This document shows, piece after piece, positions 44,770 to 57,171 of a stretch of DNA of 64,000 nt; the stretch's first letter is position 1, and each line of letters opens with the position of its first letter. The notes under the pieces were generated by a model that made no database searches, was not told the origin of the DNA, and saw nothing but the letters and a program-made list of their open reading frames with translations. A program made the position numbers and the translations under genes. Origin of the DNA: Channallabes apus (Eukaryota > Chordata > Actinopteri > Siluriformes > Clariidae); the NCBI GenBank assembly GCA_030522415.1, contig CM060107.1, positions 26,906,571 through 26,970,570 on the forward strand. The letters are read 5' to 3'.

Positions 44770-45050
44770 TATAGCTCTGGAAAAAAATTTGACCATGTCA
44801 AAATGAGTTTCTTATGTTTTTTTTTTTTTTTTTTTTTCTTACAGGTACATGTGTTGGTGTGATGAACAGTAGGGCTGCACGATATATCGAAAAATATCGT
44901 TATCGCGATAATGGCATGCGCGATAACCATATCGCAAAGAGTTGTGATAAATAATTTATTTGCCAAGCATTTGTGTGTCCAAATTTGACCAATCAGATGG
45001 GCCCTTACTATGTTTATACCCGCTTATATTTATTTATTTATTATATAATA

Positions 45051-45103
<53 letters not shown>

Positions 45104-46379
45104 TTATATCTTTATGCTTCATTCTGTCGCGAACTAATCCGGGATGATCAGAAGACTTAGCGATTAGCCGTTAGCCCTTTATAGCGTGGACAGTAAACCC
45201 AAACGCGGAAGCAAGCGAGTCGGCAGGTTAACCACGCGAATTAGTTTAAGGACTCTCACAGAAGGGGAGCAAGGGAAAAACACAAATTTAACCCGCGTCC
45301 TATAAACACACACTCGAATCAGAAAGTAAACAATCTGAACCGACATGGCGAACTCAGTGACTAAGCTCTATGAGGTGGTTTGTTTACTCCTCTTATTCTT
45401 CCGGGTTCGCGCCCGCATTACTTCCGGGTCCTAATGCCGGTCGCGGAGCGAGAGAGAGTGTGTGTGTGTGTGTGTGTGTGTGACAAATAGTATTTTTTAA
45501 TTAAATTTTTGTTTAATAATATTTATTTTTATTTTAAAAAAATAAAATAAAAAAAACAGGCAAGCCAAAGAGAATTTGTTTAAAAGATGCTCTTGTTTTA
45601 AGACACTATTGATGTGTGTATGGTTACACGTAAATAATAAGTAATGTTTGAAAGTAATTCATATTGTGTAGGCAGGTCTATAGTAACAGCAAACCAGAAG
45701 TCAGAATATCTGCTGAGGGTTTTAAGTCATTCATAGTGTTTTGAAGACTAAATATTTGCAACTTCCTTGACATATAGTTTCTTTTTAGCCTGAATTAGAT
45801 TTAATTACATCAGACGAATATCTATTACCTGATTATTTTAGTATGATCATTACATATAAATAAACAATTTTAAAAAATAGGCAATAATAATAATTTAAAA
45901 AAATGAATTTCTCTAGGGAAATGTTATATCGCAAGAAATATTGTTATCGCAGTATTCAACAACCATATCGCATATTTTCCTAATATCGTGCAGCCCTAAT
46001 GAACAGTTTTGTAATTTTTTTGTGAACTGCTGACAATAATTGAAAATATAACTATTGTTATTTAGAGTGTATATTTAAATATTATCCTGCCCAATATTTA
46101 AAGGAAATGAGAAAGATCATGCAGTATCTGCAGTGCTTTAATAACTCAAATAAAACAAAATGAAAATAATTTGTAAAAAAAAATTTCAATTTGGTGGAAT
46201 AACCACAATTTGCAATTACAGCTTTCCTGCGTTTTGGCACACTCTCCACCAGTTTTCATATTGCTGTTGGGTAACTTTATACCACTCTGTTTGCAAAAAA
46301 GCAAACAGCTTAGCTTTGCTTGATTTCAGAAGTTTTTTGGAGTAAATTGCAGTGCTCTCTTGTTTTTTCCAGAGCTGTA
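44770..46379. mobile_element. Tc1/mariner-type MITE interrupted by a hAT MITE
   Basis: The outer element (44772-46377) has ends TAGCTCTGGAAAAAA and ...TTTTTTCCAGAGCTG, with TA on both sides. It resembles the fish CAGCTCTGGAAAAAA repeat type. The 44870-45998 element lies inside it. Confidence 0.75.
44862..46006. mobile_element. hAT MITE, copy 1, nested
   Basis: The element (44870-45998) has ends TAGGGCTGCACGATATA and TATCGTGCAGCCCTA and a perfect 8-bp duplication ATGAACAG (44862-44869, 45999-46006). It holds a (TA)n run at 45053-45100 and a promoter-like GC patch (45395-45450) with paired CTTCCGGGT sites. No transposase frame. Confidence 0.9.
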
Positions 46380-46399
46380 CAGATGTCGCCATTAAAAAC

Positions 46400-47625
46400 G
46401 CAACGTTTCGAGAAAAGGGATCCCGTGACGTGCGGGAAGCTGTGAACATGCCCTTCATTACCTGTAGGGGGCAGTCGTGTTTCAGTCTGAAGTATTGTGT
46501 GTCTACTGAAGCCGAAAATGTGTCCAAATTAAACCGCGCATGCGTGTTTGGAGACGCAGTGCCCGCGCTGTGGATCAGTCCGTTGGGGATCATCACAGAG
46601 ATACTACACAGCATGGCTGGAGCTGGAGTTTGTCGTGTTCGAGGTAAGTTTAGCTTTCTGTTTTGGATGTGATTCTCGCTTTCATGACTCCCAATTAATG
46701 TTCATCTTAATCTCAGGACGTACAATTAGCAATATTTCAGTTTTTAATAGTGTGGATATTCACAAAACACCGTTTTCGTGTAAAAACCTGAACCTACGGA
46801 GCCCCTCAGGGGTCCTGTGGTAAATAAATAAATAAAATAATAACGAACCGAGCGCGCGGATTCATAAACCGAGATGTGTGTTTCTTACCCCCACCCTTCG
46901 TGAAAACGGCGTGTTCAGACAAAGGCTCGCCAGTGAGATGCCGTTTCTGAACAAACTGAGTCGTGTGTGTTAAAGCATTAAATGGTAAAAGAGCACTAGC
47001 AATAAACGGTTTTTTCTGAATCCAAATTTTATTAATAAGTTACAAGTTAAATTTCAACTGTAAAGAACCTGTACATATGTTCATACAGTATTGACAGCAG
47101 CTCTAATTTGTCTAAATCGCATTGCAGACAAGAAAAAGAAGTAGAGTCATCCTGTGACCTTGCATGTTTAATCTTTCCACACATGATTCTTGCTTCTCAC
47201 TTTTTCCTTAATCTCCGGTTCGGTTCTGGTTTCGGTCTGTTCTCATGAGTTGTGAAGCGAGAGGAACAAAGTATAAATATTGTTCATTTGCTAAATTAAG
47301 TATCATGAATTTTAATTGAATATCTATCTCTGTATTTTTTCACAGCAGTTTGTGACTGAAAGTGTGTCTGCATCTGACTTCAGGAGTTTCCTGACCAACA
47401 TATCTAACGGTCATATTTAAAAATCATAAAGTACAAAATGTTTCTGTTGGTGTTTAATTTAGTTTCTATGATTAATACTTATTTGTGGTGTTTTGTTTTG
47501 TACATCTTTTCAAATTGAGACCTCATTTGTAAGTTACTGTTATCTTGTTTTCTCGTTTTTGTATAAATTAATCAAATGTTTGCTTGTTATTAAATGTATT
47601 TTTTATAAAAAATAAACGAATCTGT
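46400..47625 (+). other. Possible two-exon transcript of unknown function
   Basis: A CpG-containing stretch leads to ATGGCTGGAGCTGGAGTTTG (46613) and a strong donor CGAG|GTAAGTTT (about 46643). A T-rich acceptor TTTTTTCACAG lies at about 47345. Joining them gives only about 14 codons before a stop, and an AATAAA sits near 47612. It could be a non-coding RNA or a gene remnant. The intron contains a dispersed repeat (46848-46990). Weak evidence; no homology recognised. Confidence 0.2.
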
Positions 47626-50039
47626 TTTATTATTAGCTGAGAGTGTGGTTTATTTATTTATTATCATATTTGGTCATTGTAACATGCATGAGGGAGCATT
47701 ATCTCTGCGAGGTGTGTGTGTGCTATCTGGGAATGAAGTACGTTTACTTGATTATTTTAAATAAATCTAATTTGTGCATTAAATATAATTATGTAACTTT
47801 TACTTGATTTCTTTGATTGTTAATTTAATTAAGTAGATTTTACCTGACAATTACGGGTGAGTTTTACTTAATATTGGACCAATAAGATTTTCTTTAAAAT
47901 CTATGTGTGCAAATAGATGTTGAGAGGATTTTATCAAGTAAATCTTACAAGTTCTTTTTTTCAGTGCATGGGTGAACATGATGATTTAAGAATTTAATTA
48001 ATATATGTGTGTGTTTACCGTATAAACTTTTTTCTATGTACAGGTACAATCAGAAAAATGTAACCAGAAAACAGCATATAACTTTAAACTTACATTGATT
48101 AGCAATATAAACAACACACCTATGAGGCTGGACAATGGAATAAACTGTGTGGGTGCCAATATTATTAGATATTTATCTGTTAATTCTTTGATAATACTGC
48201 TGCTTTTTGTTGGAAACTGGCAGACATAAAAAATATGAAAAATACTTTAAATAAATATAAAGGGGACGATGGGCTAAAGCCCCCCTAAAAATGGCCTAGC
48301 GATGCCCGTGTATATATAATGAAAATATTATGTGTAAAGAAAATATAATTTATATATTCGTGCTTAATAAAAAAAAAAAAAGACATTTTAATGGTTAGTG
48401 ATTGTTGCAGACATTAACATTATTTTTTGGGGAAGGGCTTGGCTTGTACAGGCTACTATACGCTCATCAGCAGTCAGCGCCCCGCTGTAACCAGTAGATC
48501 AAAGGAGCAGTTATCGGCTGACACGTAGCCATCTGAGTTTGGAGACCCACAGAACCCCCACTGTATTATAATGCCTCTTCTCACCTTTCATTCATGATTT
48601 CGCTGATGGGGGAATTCGTAGAATTGGGGTTTTTAAAAACAATTAACAAGGCAGAGTAGACGTCTCTGCCTAAAATGTTTTTCGCCAGCAAAACATATCA
48701 ACTCGGTCTTGTTAAATAGGTTTAAACCCTTCAATTGTGCCAATTCCCCCATCCGAAACCGGTGTGATAACTTCACACCTATCAAAGGTGAGAAGAGGGA
48801 CCGAGCTGTAACTGAGCGCGCTTTCACGTTGTATATACTGTACACACACACACATAGGCACGTGCAGAGGGGGGAGGGCGGCGGGCACCCGCCCCTTTCC
48901 TCCAGGATGCCTCAAGTGCCCTTTTTTCTGTGTATGTGCGTATGGAGCCCTGTCTTTGCCCCTCAACAATAAAATGTAACTATTAATCTCAATTTTGCTA
49001 AATAAAAGGATCTGGCTTACATCAGTCACATGACTGCCATTAACCAATGCTCGCCCTTGAGGGCAGAGCGCGCTCGTTATGAGCCGGGTACAAGCACACA
49101 AAGTGTACGCGCATTTTCTGCAGGCTGGGTGGTGCGGAGCTGGAGGAGAAGCAGGCAAATTAACTGGAAGGTGCAGACTGTAGCAAAACAGTAAATAGGG
49201 TGTACAGCAAACACTATAGTCTATAACAACAAATGAATTGAAATAAATGAGCGTGCTGTTTGTGCAACAGCGCGACAAACATTACCTGTCCTTTTACGAA
49301 CTGCACAAGTTGTGGTGGTCATTAACTGCTAGCTAACTGGGAAAGGGGGTTACAGAGGGGTCTGTAGCTCTGTCCACCGTTTTAGGGAACATGTTTAGTT
49401 TTAAAGTAAGTTACAGTTTTATTTCACTAAAAGCCATCTAATATGGATATCCACATAATTATGGATTATGCCGCCGGCTGCGTTAGCTAAATTGAAATGC
49501 CCGAAGATAACTGTAACACCTGAGCTACCGCGGCCTCAGGGAAAAAGATCTGGCTCTCCGGACTACTGAGCCGCCGCTTTGTCTCCCCCTAGCGTGTCTG
49601 CATGTGTATGTGTCTCACTAATATCACTAAAGTAGTTTCACCTTGTGTGCTACCCTACTTAAACCAGCCGAACTCGTAGCTCCCTGTCCGTCTACCGTTG
49701 TGGTTTACAAATGTTGTGTGTGTGTTAAAGGGCAGTTAGTAAAAGATATTGTGTTTGCCTGTTTCCCAGGATTGAAATGACATAGACGTCCAGGGTCAAA
49801 ACCTTGTAGAACCCTCCACGGAGACAAAGATTTTGAGTTTTCTTTTGAATGACTTTTGTGTTTCTGTTAAAATCAACGAATAAACTACACCTGTGCCATT
49901 ACCTGCATCTGTGTCCGAACTTGGTGTAACGAACATTACAATAACTTTCTAAAAGTGTGGCTGTATTTCACAACAAAGGATTCGGACACCTTTCCGACAC
50001 CATTCTGACATGCAACAAACATCTTTCAACAACTGTGTG
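47626..50039. other. Intron, no gene identified
   Basis: AT-rich stretches and scattered repeat-like sequence (for example GGCACGTGCAGAGGGGGG at 48857). Open stretches on both strands near 48.7-49.3 kb show no protein motif. Confidence 0.4.
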
Positions 50040-50440
50040 TAAAGAGAGAAACACATCAAACTAGAGATGCCCGATTAATCAGAAAGAAATCACGATCTCG
50101 AATTATACATATGCATGCAAACTCCTTTCTAAATGATGGCGATTCACATGCATGTGTTACCCTGCATTCAGATCACGCTGCATTCACAAGTTCACTTATT
50201 TACTTGACAACAGTCCCTGATTGCTACATCAGTCAAGGTCACCGGTTTCACTCATACAGTGTAACACAAAACACTATTAAATTATCAATGAGGCCAGAGA
50301 TTAGAAATTATTTAGTTATACAACTCAATTACTTCTCATCTCTCTTCCTCATTTACTGTACGGTGTTCCACTGTCACTCACATGACGTGTAACAAGGGGT
50401 GGAGCTAAACATGCTAACCAGTAATCAGGAGTTGTGGTAG
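50040..50440. repeat. Diverged copy of the tandem-unit dispersed repeat
   Basis: Matches 1430-1665 loosely: AGATCACGCTGCATTCACA, AACACAAAACACTA and the core CACTCACATGACGTGTAA. Shows that part of the unit's block is an interspersed repeat. Confidence 0.55.
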
Positions 50441-51580
50441 TATGCTGTCATGCCAACTTTTTTTTCCCTTAGCACTCTGATTTTATTTTTGTTTGCTTAA
50501 ACGCTCACCTACTCCATCAAACTAACACATTTGCTTTGTGCTCAAACTATTTTCTGTGCGTGCTAAATATCACAACACTCTGCTTGCTGAAATCCAGCCA
50601 ATCATAAGCTATTTTTTTTTTTTACATTATGATGACCTGTTTCTGATCGACTCCTTTTAATGCCTTATGTGTCCGCTCAACGCGTATATGTGTGTCAAAC
50701 ATCTGCGGTTTGACTTGCGATAAGGGCCGCCAAAAATGTAAAAGTAAAATTTTTTGCAAGGAAAAATTGGAAACGCAATCACTATGCCAAAACTCACGGT
50801 GAATCGCAATGAGCCGTACTTATGGCCACCGTGCGAAACCGCGTAGGTGAGATAGGGGTGTTACATTTTCTTCTGTTGTTGCGTTTATCATGACATACTG
50901 TAAGTTGATTGTGCATCTGTCTTATTTTTATCGGTATATGGTAAATTTCTCTTCCACACACATGCTTAAAACTAAAATACATATATCTGATCAGAAACAG
51001 GCACGTGCAGTTCTAATTGGGCTATAACTTATTAGATAATTAAACTTGCTCTGTTGATTCGAGCTGTTACACAGAGACTCTGAGAACAGAGCGAATGCTG
51101 CAGTGGAGTATACTGGGAGTGTGTTAAGATTCAGCAATAAACCCTTTGACAAGAATAAATTCTACAATGTAAACTATGTATTTAATAACAAACTATCTAA
51201 CACTGTTATGTTTACCTTATGCTGATAAAATAATAATAATAATAATAATAATATAAACTAACACATTAATGAAATTTTGTAGTTGTCTGAGTGTCCAATA
51301 TGCACAAGTGCTACTTATTAGTTAATGCGTTAGTTATTTTATGTATTATTGTTAATATTCTATTTATGTTTAATAACTTTTCACTTTACTTACATTAAAA
51401 TAGGGACAGGTGACTTTTATTTTAATACAAGAGAGTTGAAAGTCCTCTGCAAACAACACTTTTTTCTTAAGTGCAATCAATGTTTTTGAAAAAAAAAAAC
51501 AAAGAGAGAGAATCATGATCTCACTTGTTATGGATAATAATCGTGATTCACATTTTGTCAAGGATCGTGCAGCCCAATAT
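50441..51580. other. Intron, possible hAT-like end
   Basis: No gene seen. The right edge (GGATCGTGCAGCCC, about 51561) resembles a hAT MITE terminus. Confidence 0.35.
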
Positions 51581-53040
51581 ATACAGTGGTGTGAAAAACT
51601 ATTTGCCCCCTTCCTGATTTCTTATTCTTTTGCATGTTTGTCACACTTAAATGTTTCTGCTCATCAAAAACCGTTAACTATTAGTCAAAGATAACATAAT
51701 TGAACACAAAATGCAGTTTTTAAATGAAGGTTTACGTTATGAAGGGAGAAAAAAAACTCCAAATCTACATGGCCCTGTGTGAAAAAGTGATTGCCCCCCT
51801 TGTTAAAAAATAACTTAACTGTGGTTTATCACACCTGAGTTCAATTTCTGTAGTCACCCCCAGGCCTGATTACTGCCACACCTGTTTCAATCAAGAAATC
51901 ACTTAAATAGGAGCTACCTGACACAGAGAAGTAGACCAAAAGCACCTCAAAAGCTAGACATCATGCCAAGATCCAAAGAAATTCAGGAACAAATGAGAAC
52001 AAAAGTAATTGAGCTCTATCAGTCTGGTAAAGGTTATAAAGCCATTTCTAAAGCTTTGGGACTCCAGCGAACCACAGTGAGAGCCATTATCCACAAATGG
52101 CAAAAACATGGAACAGTGGTGAACCTTCCCAGGAGTGGCCGGCCGACCAAAATTACCCCAAGAGCGCAGAGACAACTCATCCGAGAGGCCACAAAAGACC
52201 CCAGGACAACATCTAAAGAACTGCAGGCCTCACTTGCCTCAATTAAGGTCAGTGTTCACGACTCCACCATAAGAAAGAGACTGGGCAAAAACGGCCTGCA
52301 TGGCAGATTTCCAAGGCGCAAACCACTTTTAAGCAAAAAGAACATTAAGGCTCGTTTCAATTTTGCTAAAAAAAACATCTCAATGATTGCCAAGACTTTG
52401 GGGAAAATACCTTGTGGACCGACGAGACAAAAGTTGAACTTTTTGGAAGGTGCGTGTCCCGTTACACAGCATTTCAGAAAAAGAACATCATACCAACAGT
52501 AAAATATGGTGGTGGTAGTGTGATGGTCTGGGGTTGTTTTGCTGCTTCAGGACCTGGAAGGCTTGCTGTGATAGATGGAACCATGAATTCTACTGTCTAC
52601 CAAAAAATCCTGAAGAAGAATTTGTGACCTCAAGCTCAAGCACACTTGGGTTATGCATTAGACAATGATCCAAAACACACTAGCAAGTCCACCTCTGAAT
52701 GGTTCAAAAATAAATACATTTATTTATTTATTCAGGTTTTGAAGTAGCTTAGTCAAAGTCCGGACTCAAATTTGATTGAGATGACCTTAAACAAGATCAT
52801 TCTTTAAAACCTTTCAATGTGGGTGAATTCAAATAATTCTGAAAAGATGAGTAAAATTCCTTCACTCATTGCCCGTTATTGTTTGCAGTTGTTGCCTCCA
52901 AGGGTGGTGTAACCAGTTATTAGGTTTAGGGGGCAATTGAGGGCCAGGCAGGTTTAGACAGTTTTTTTCACTCTTAATAAATAAAATCATCATTTAAAAA
53001 CTGTATTTTGTATTTACTCGCTTTATCTTTGTGTAATATA
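51581..53040 (+). pseudogene. Tc1-like transposon, copy 2, mosaic
   Basis: The left end (from 51583) and the first part of the transposase (51963-52617) are close to copies 1 and 3, with the same A8 frameshift run as copy 1 and an 18-bp deletion at about 52465. From about 52618 the sequence switches to an old, stop-ridden Tc1 3' half (CAATGATCCAAAACACACTA) ending near 53040 without the young right terminus. Confidence 0.8.
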
Positions 53041-53251
53041 ATCCACCCCCCCCCTTTTTTATTTTTATCTTCATCATTTGAAGGCAACTACTTTTTAAAA
53101 TTAATTTTAAAAAGTGTGATATGTGATAAATAAATAAATAAATAAATAGTTTAATAGAATAAATAGAATAAATAAAAAAGTATGATGACCATCATTATAC
53201 TTCTACTACAAATAAACATTAGTGCACATCCCAGAGTAGGTCCCCGATTAC

Positions 53252-53408
53252 CTCTACATAAGGTAACACAGCTCAAATTCTCTCTCCTCCTTGAGCAGCT
53301 CCATTCTTCTGAACAGCCTGTTCATGGTGAGGTACATCATACCTTGGTTATCACCGCTGCCCAACATTGTGTGCGTTTTCCCAGATCCTGAAGCTCCATA
53401 TGCAAACA
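53252..53408 (-). pseudogene. Kinesin-8 exon 2 (P-loop), frameshifted
   Basis: A strong acceptor (pyrimidine-rich tract, TTGTGCAG) opens the exon. It encodes [20 protein letters not shown], then [19 protein letters not shown]. GxxxxGKT is the nucleotide-binding P-loop; family members usually read GATGAGKT. The distal end reads EFELCYLM then a stop in the incoming frame. A shift of one base gives PYVE followed by a GAG|GTAATC donor, matching the family's SYLE/VYNE intron position. Exon length is 157 nt, leaving phase 2 where exon 3 needs phase 0. So one base appears to be lost near the 3' end. Either this is a true inactivating deletion or an assembly indel. Confidence 0.8.
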
Positions 53409-54091
53409 CTGCACAACACACACAGAAAATAAAAGAACAAAGTTATGAGAGTAAAAACAACCTTTATTTCTCTCCTATACTGTGCTCTCTCATAACTCTC
53501 TCATTTCCAGTATAGGTTATAAAAACCTAGAGCTATTTCCAATAATCTCATTAATTTCTGTCTAATATAAAATCTTCCTTTCATTTCAAATATCTTGGAA
53601 AAAGTGCAGCCTTCGATATACATTAACTATCTCACACATTATTTTATTAAACCGCTTAGCTGCTATTGATATCAGTGACATTCCTGTCGCCCTATTCACT
53701 ATTCACCATTCTGACTGTACCAAGTTTCTCAGTCTTGGCCCTCTTCTGTTCCACCATCTATCTTCTCCCATTCTGTCATCTTTAGAAAATGTAGTAAATT
53801 GTATTTTATACAAATTTTTTTTTGACAATTTAGTAACATTTCCATTGTTATGCAGATGATACACAACTTTACATCTCCAGGTCACCTGACTCTGCTCTTC
53901 AACCCTCCTCCAATTGCTTAAACGAAATAAAAGTTTGCTTTAATTAAGTGATTATCGGCCAATTATGATCAGTGGTTGATAGATCGGAGTACACTTACTC
54001 TCTCGAATGCTTTCTGCTTGTAAATAATCTTTCTAATCTTTCTTGGAGTTGTTGAACTCCAAATTGTTTGGAAATGCTTTAATAATCAAGG
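53409..54091. other. Kinesin intron 1, proximal part
   Basis: Includes the pyrimidine-rich tract of the exon 2 acceptor. The rest shows no feature, apart from a LINE-like fragment (GCAGATGATACACAACTTTA, about 53850). Confidence 0.4.
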
Positions 54092-55032
54092 GTTGATTAT
54101 AGGGCTGCACGATATTAGGAAAATATGCGATATTGTTGAATATTGCGATAACGATATTTCTTGCGATATAACATTTCCCTAGAGAAATGCATTTTTTAAT
54201 TATTATTATTGCCTATTTTTTTATTATTTATTTATATGTAATGATCATACTAAAATAAACAGGTAATAGATATTCGTCTGATGTAATTAAATCTAATTCA
54301 GGCTAAAAAGAAACTATATGTCAAGGAAGTTGCAAATATTTAGACTTCAAAACACTATGAATGACTTAAAACCCTCAGCAGATATTCTGATTTCTGGTTT
54401 GCTGTTACTATAAACCTGCCAACACAATATGAATTACTTTCAAACATTACTTTTTATTTACATGTAACCATACACTCATCAATAGTGTCTTAAAACAAGA
54501 GCATCTTTTAAACAAAATATTCTCTTAGGCTTGCCTGTTATTTATTTTTTTTTAATAAAAATAAATATTATTAAACAAAAATTAAATTTAAAAAATACTA
54601 TTTGTCACACACACACACGCACGCACGCACACACACGCACACGCTCCGCGACCGGCACTAGGACCCGGAAGTAATGCGGGCGCGAACCCGGAAGTATAAG
54701 AGGAGTAAGAGGAGAGCTTAGTCACTGTGTTCACGCATGTCGGTTCAGATTGTTTCCTTTCTGATTCGAGTGTGTGTTTATAGGACGTAGGTTAAATTTG
54801 TGTTTTTCCCTTGCTCCCCTTCTGTGAGAGTCCTTAAACTAATTCGCGTGGTTATCCTGCCTACTCGCGTAGGGTATAAACATAGTAAGGGCCCATCAGA
54901 TTGGTCAAATTTGGACACACAAATGCTTGGCAAATAAAGTATTTATCGCAACTCCTTGCGATATGGTTATCGCGCATGCCACTATCGCGATAACGATATT
55001 TTTTCGATATATCGTGCAGCCCTAGTTGATTA
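54092..55032. mobile_element. hAT MITE, copy 2 (inverted sister)
   Basis: The element (54100-55024) has ends TAGGGCTGCACGATAT/ATATCGTGCAGCCCTA and a perfect 8-bp duplication GTTGATTA (54092-54099, 55025-55032). Its interior is the reverse complement of copy 1, including the CCCGGAAGT pair (about 54664-54693), and lacks the (TA)n expansion. Confidence 0.9.
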
Positions 55033-55531
55033 TTAGCAGCACCTGGCTGCAACATATAATCTTAAATCCTGTGGAAGCTGTACTTAGTACAACCCATATG
55101 TTTTTTCTTTTCTTTTTTGACTAAATTTTTGCTAAACAAATAATGACATGTACAGTGGTGTGAAAAACTATTTGCCCCCTTCCTGATTTCTTATTCTTTT
55201 GCATGTTTGTCACACTTAAATGGTTCTGCTCATCAAAAACCGTTAACTATTAGTAAAAGATAACATAATTGAACACAAAATGCAGTTTTTAAATGAAGGT
55301 TTAAGTTATTAAGGGAGAAAAAAAACTCCAAATCTACATGGCCCTGTGTGAAAAAGTGATTGCCCCCCCTTGTTAAAAATTACTTAACTGTGGTTTATCA
55401 CACCTGAGTTCAATTTCTGTAGTCACCCCCAGGCCTGATTACTGCCACACCTGTTTCAATCAAGAAATCACTTAAATAGGAGCTACCTGACACAGAGAAG
55501 TAGACCAAAAGCACCTCAAAAGCTAGACATC

Positions 55532-56554
55532 ATGCCAAGATCCAAAGAAATTCAGGAACAAATGAGAACAAAAGTAATTGACATCTATCAGTCTGGTAAA
55601 GGTTATAAAGCCATTTCTAAAGCTTTGGGACTCCAGTGAACCACAGTGAGAGCCATTATCCACAAATGGCAAAAACATGGAACAGTGGTGAACCTTCCCA
55701 GGAGTGGCCGGCCGACCAAAATTACCCCAAGAGCGCAGAGACAACTCATCCGAGAGGCCACAAAAGACCCCAGGACAACATCTAAAGAACTGCAGGCCTC
55801 ACTTGCCTCAATTAAGGTCAGTGTTCACGACTCCACCATAAGAAAGAGACTGGGCAAGAACGGCCTGCATGGCAGATTTCCAAGGCGCAAACCACTTTTA
55901 AGCAAAAAGAACATTAAGGCTTGTCTCAATTTTGCTAAAATACATCTCAATGATTGCCAAGACTTTTGGGAAAATACCTTGTGGACCGACGAGACAAAAG
56001 TTGAACTTTTTGGAAGGTGCGTGTCCCGTTACATCTGGCATAAAAGTAACACAGCATTTCAGAAAAAGAACATCATACCAACAGTAAAATATGGTGGTGG
56101 TAGTGTGATGGTCTGGGGTTGTTTTGCTGCTTCAGGACCTGGAAGGCTTACTGTGATAGATGGAACCATGAATTCTACTGTCTACCAAAAAATCCTGAAG
56201 GAGAATGTCCGGCCATCTGTTCGTCAACTAAAGCTGAAGCGATCTTGGGTGCTGCAGCAGGACAATGACCCAAAACACACCAACAAATCCACCTCTGAAT
56301 GGCTGAAGAAAAACAAAATGAAGACTTTGGAGTGGCCTAGTCAAAGTCCTGACCTGAATCCTATTGAGATGTTGTGGCATGACCTTAAAAAGGCAGTTCA
56401 TGCTAGAAAACCCTCAAATAAAGCTGAATTACAACAATTCTGCAAAGATGAGTGGGCCAAAATTCCTCCAGAGCGCTGTAAAAGACTCGTTGCAAGTTAT
56501 CGCAAACGCTTGATTGCAGCTATTGCTGCTAAGGGTGGCCCAACCAGTTATTAG
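55532..56554 (+). pseudogene. Tc1 transposase (DD34E), one nonsense codon, copy 3
   Basis: The frame from the ATG at 55532 is open to 56554 except for codon 36, TGA (55637-55639), where copies 1 and 2 have CGA. The A-run frameshift of the other copies is absent here (NFAKIHLND). The catalytic region is complete: LWTDETKVELFG, QQDNDPKHTNKS and SPDLNPIEMLWHDLKKAV. Downstream of the stop an ATG at 55646 opens a 302-residue frame lacking the first DNA-binding helices. Confidence 0.9.
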
Positions 56555-56652
56555 GTTCAGGGGGCAATTACTTTTTCACACAGGGCCATGTAGGTTTGGA
56601 TTTTTTTTCTCCCTAAATAATAAAACCCCTCATTTAAAAACTGCATTTTGTG

Positions 56653-56797
56653 TTTACTTGTGTTATTCATTCATTCATTCATTCATTTTCTATACCGCTT
56701 AATCCTGTGTTCAGGGTCGCGGGGGACCTGGAGCCTATCCCAGGAGACTTCAGGCACTAGGCAGGGTACACCCTGGACAGGGTTTTACTTGTGTTAT
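56653..56797 (-). repeat. LINE/SINE tail insertion in Tc1 copy 3
   Basis: The insert (56667-56783) reads on the minus strand to AGCGGTATAGAAAATGAATG and is flanked by a 14-bp duplication TTTACTTGTGTTAT. It is a 5'-truncated copy of the tail seen in the SINE at 34730. Confidence 0.9.
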
Positions 56798-56957
56798 CTT
56801 TGACTAATAGTTAAATGTGTTTGATGATCAGAAACATTTTGTGTGACAAACATGCAAAAGAATAAGAAATCAGGAGGGGGCAAATAGTTTTTCACACCAC
56901 TGTATATATTGCTGTTGATCTGAGATTGTATTTGCTTAATACTAAGACCCGCTGTGA

Positions 56958-57171
56958 TCACTCACACATTCACTTACCCATCATCTATACCGTTTTATAC
57001 TGTATACAGGGTCGCGGGGGCACAGTGTGTTGCAGAAACTTAGAGCATCAGACAGGGTACACTTTGGACGGGGTGTCAATCCATCACAGGGCACACACGC
57101 ACGCACGCACACAGTCACACACGACGGATAATTTGGAAACAGCATGGGGAGAACATACTCTACACACTTAG
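56958..57171 (-). repeat. SINE/LINE tail relic
   Basis: Diverged copy of the 34730 SINE tail (ATACAGGGTCGCGGGGG, CAATCCATCACAGGGC). Confidence 0.65.

Larger units (their letters stand above)
55151..56904. mobile_element. Tc1-like transposon, copy 3
   Basis: The element (55153-56902) has both termini (CAGTGGTGTGAAAAACTATT and its complement) and TA flanks. It carries a 117-bp LINE/SINE-tail insertion at 56667-56783 in its right part. Confidence 0.95.

Noticed and set aside
48857..51010. Element bounded by GGCACGTGCAG at both ends
   Set aside because: The motif core is palindromic and the two copies are in the same orientation with unrelated neighbours, so they do not define an element.
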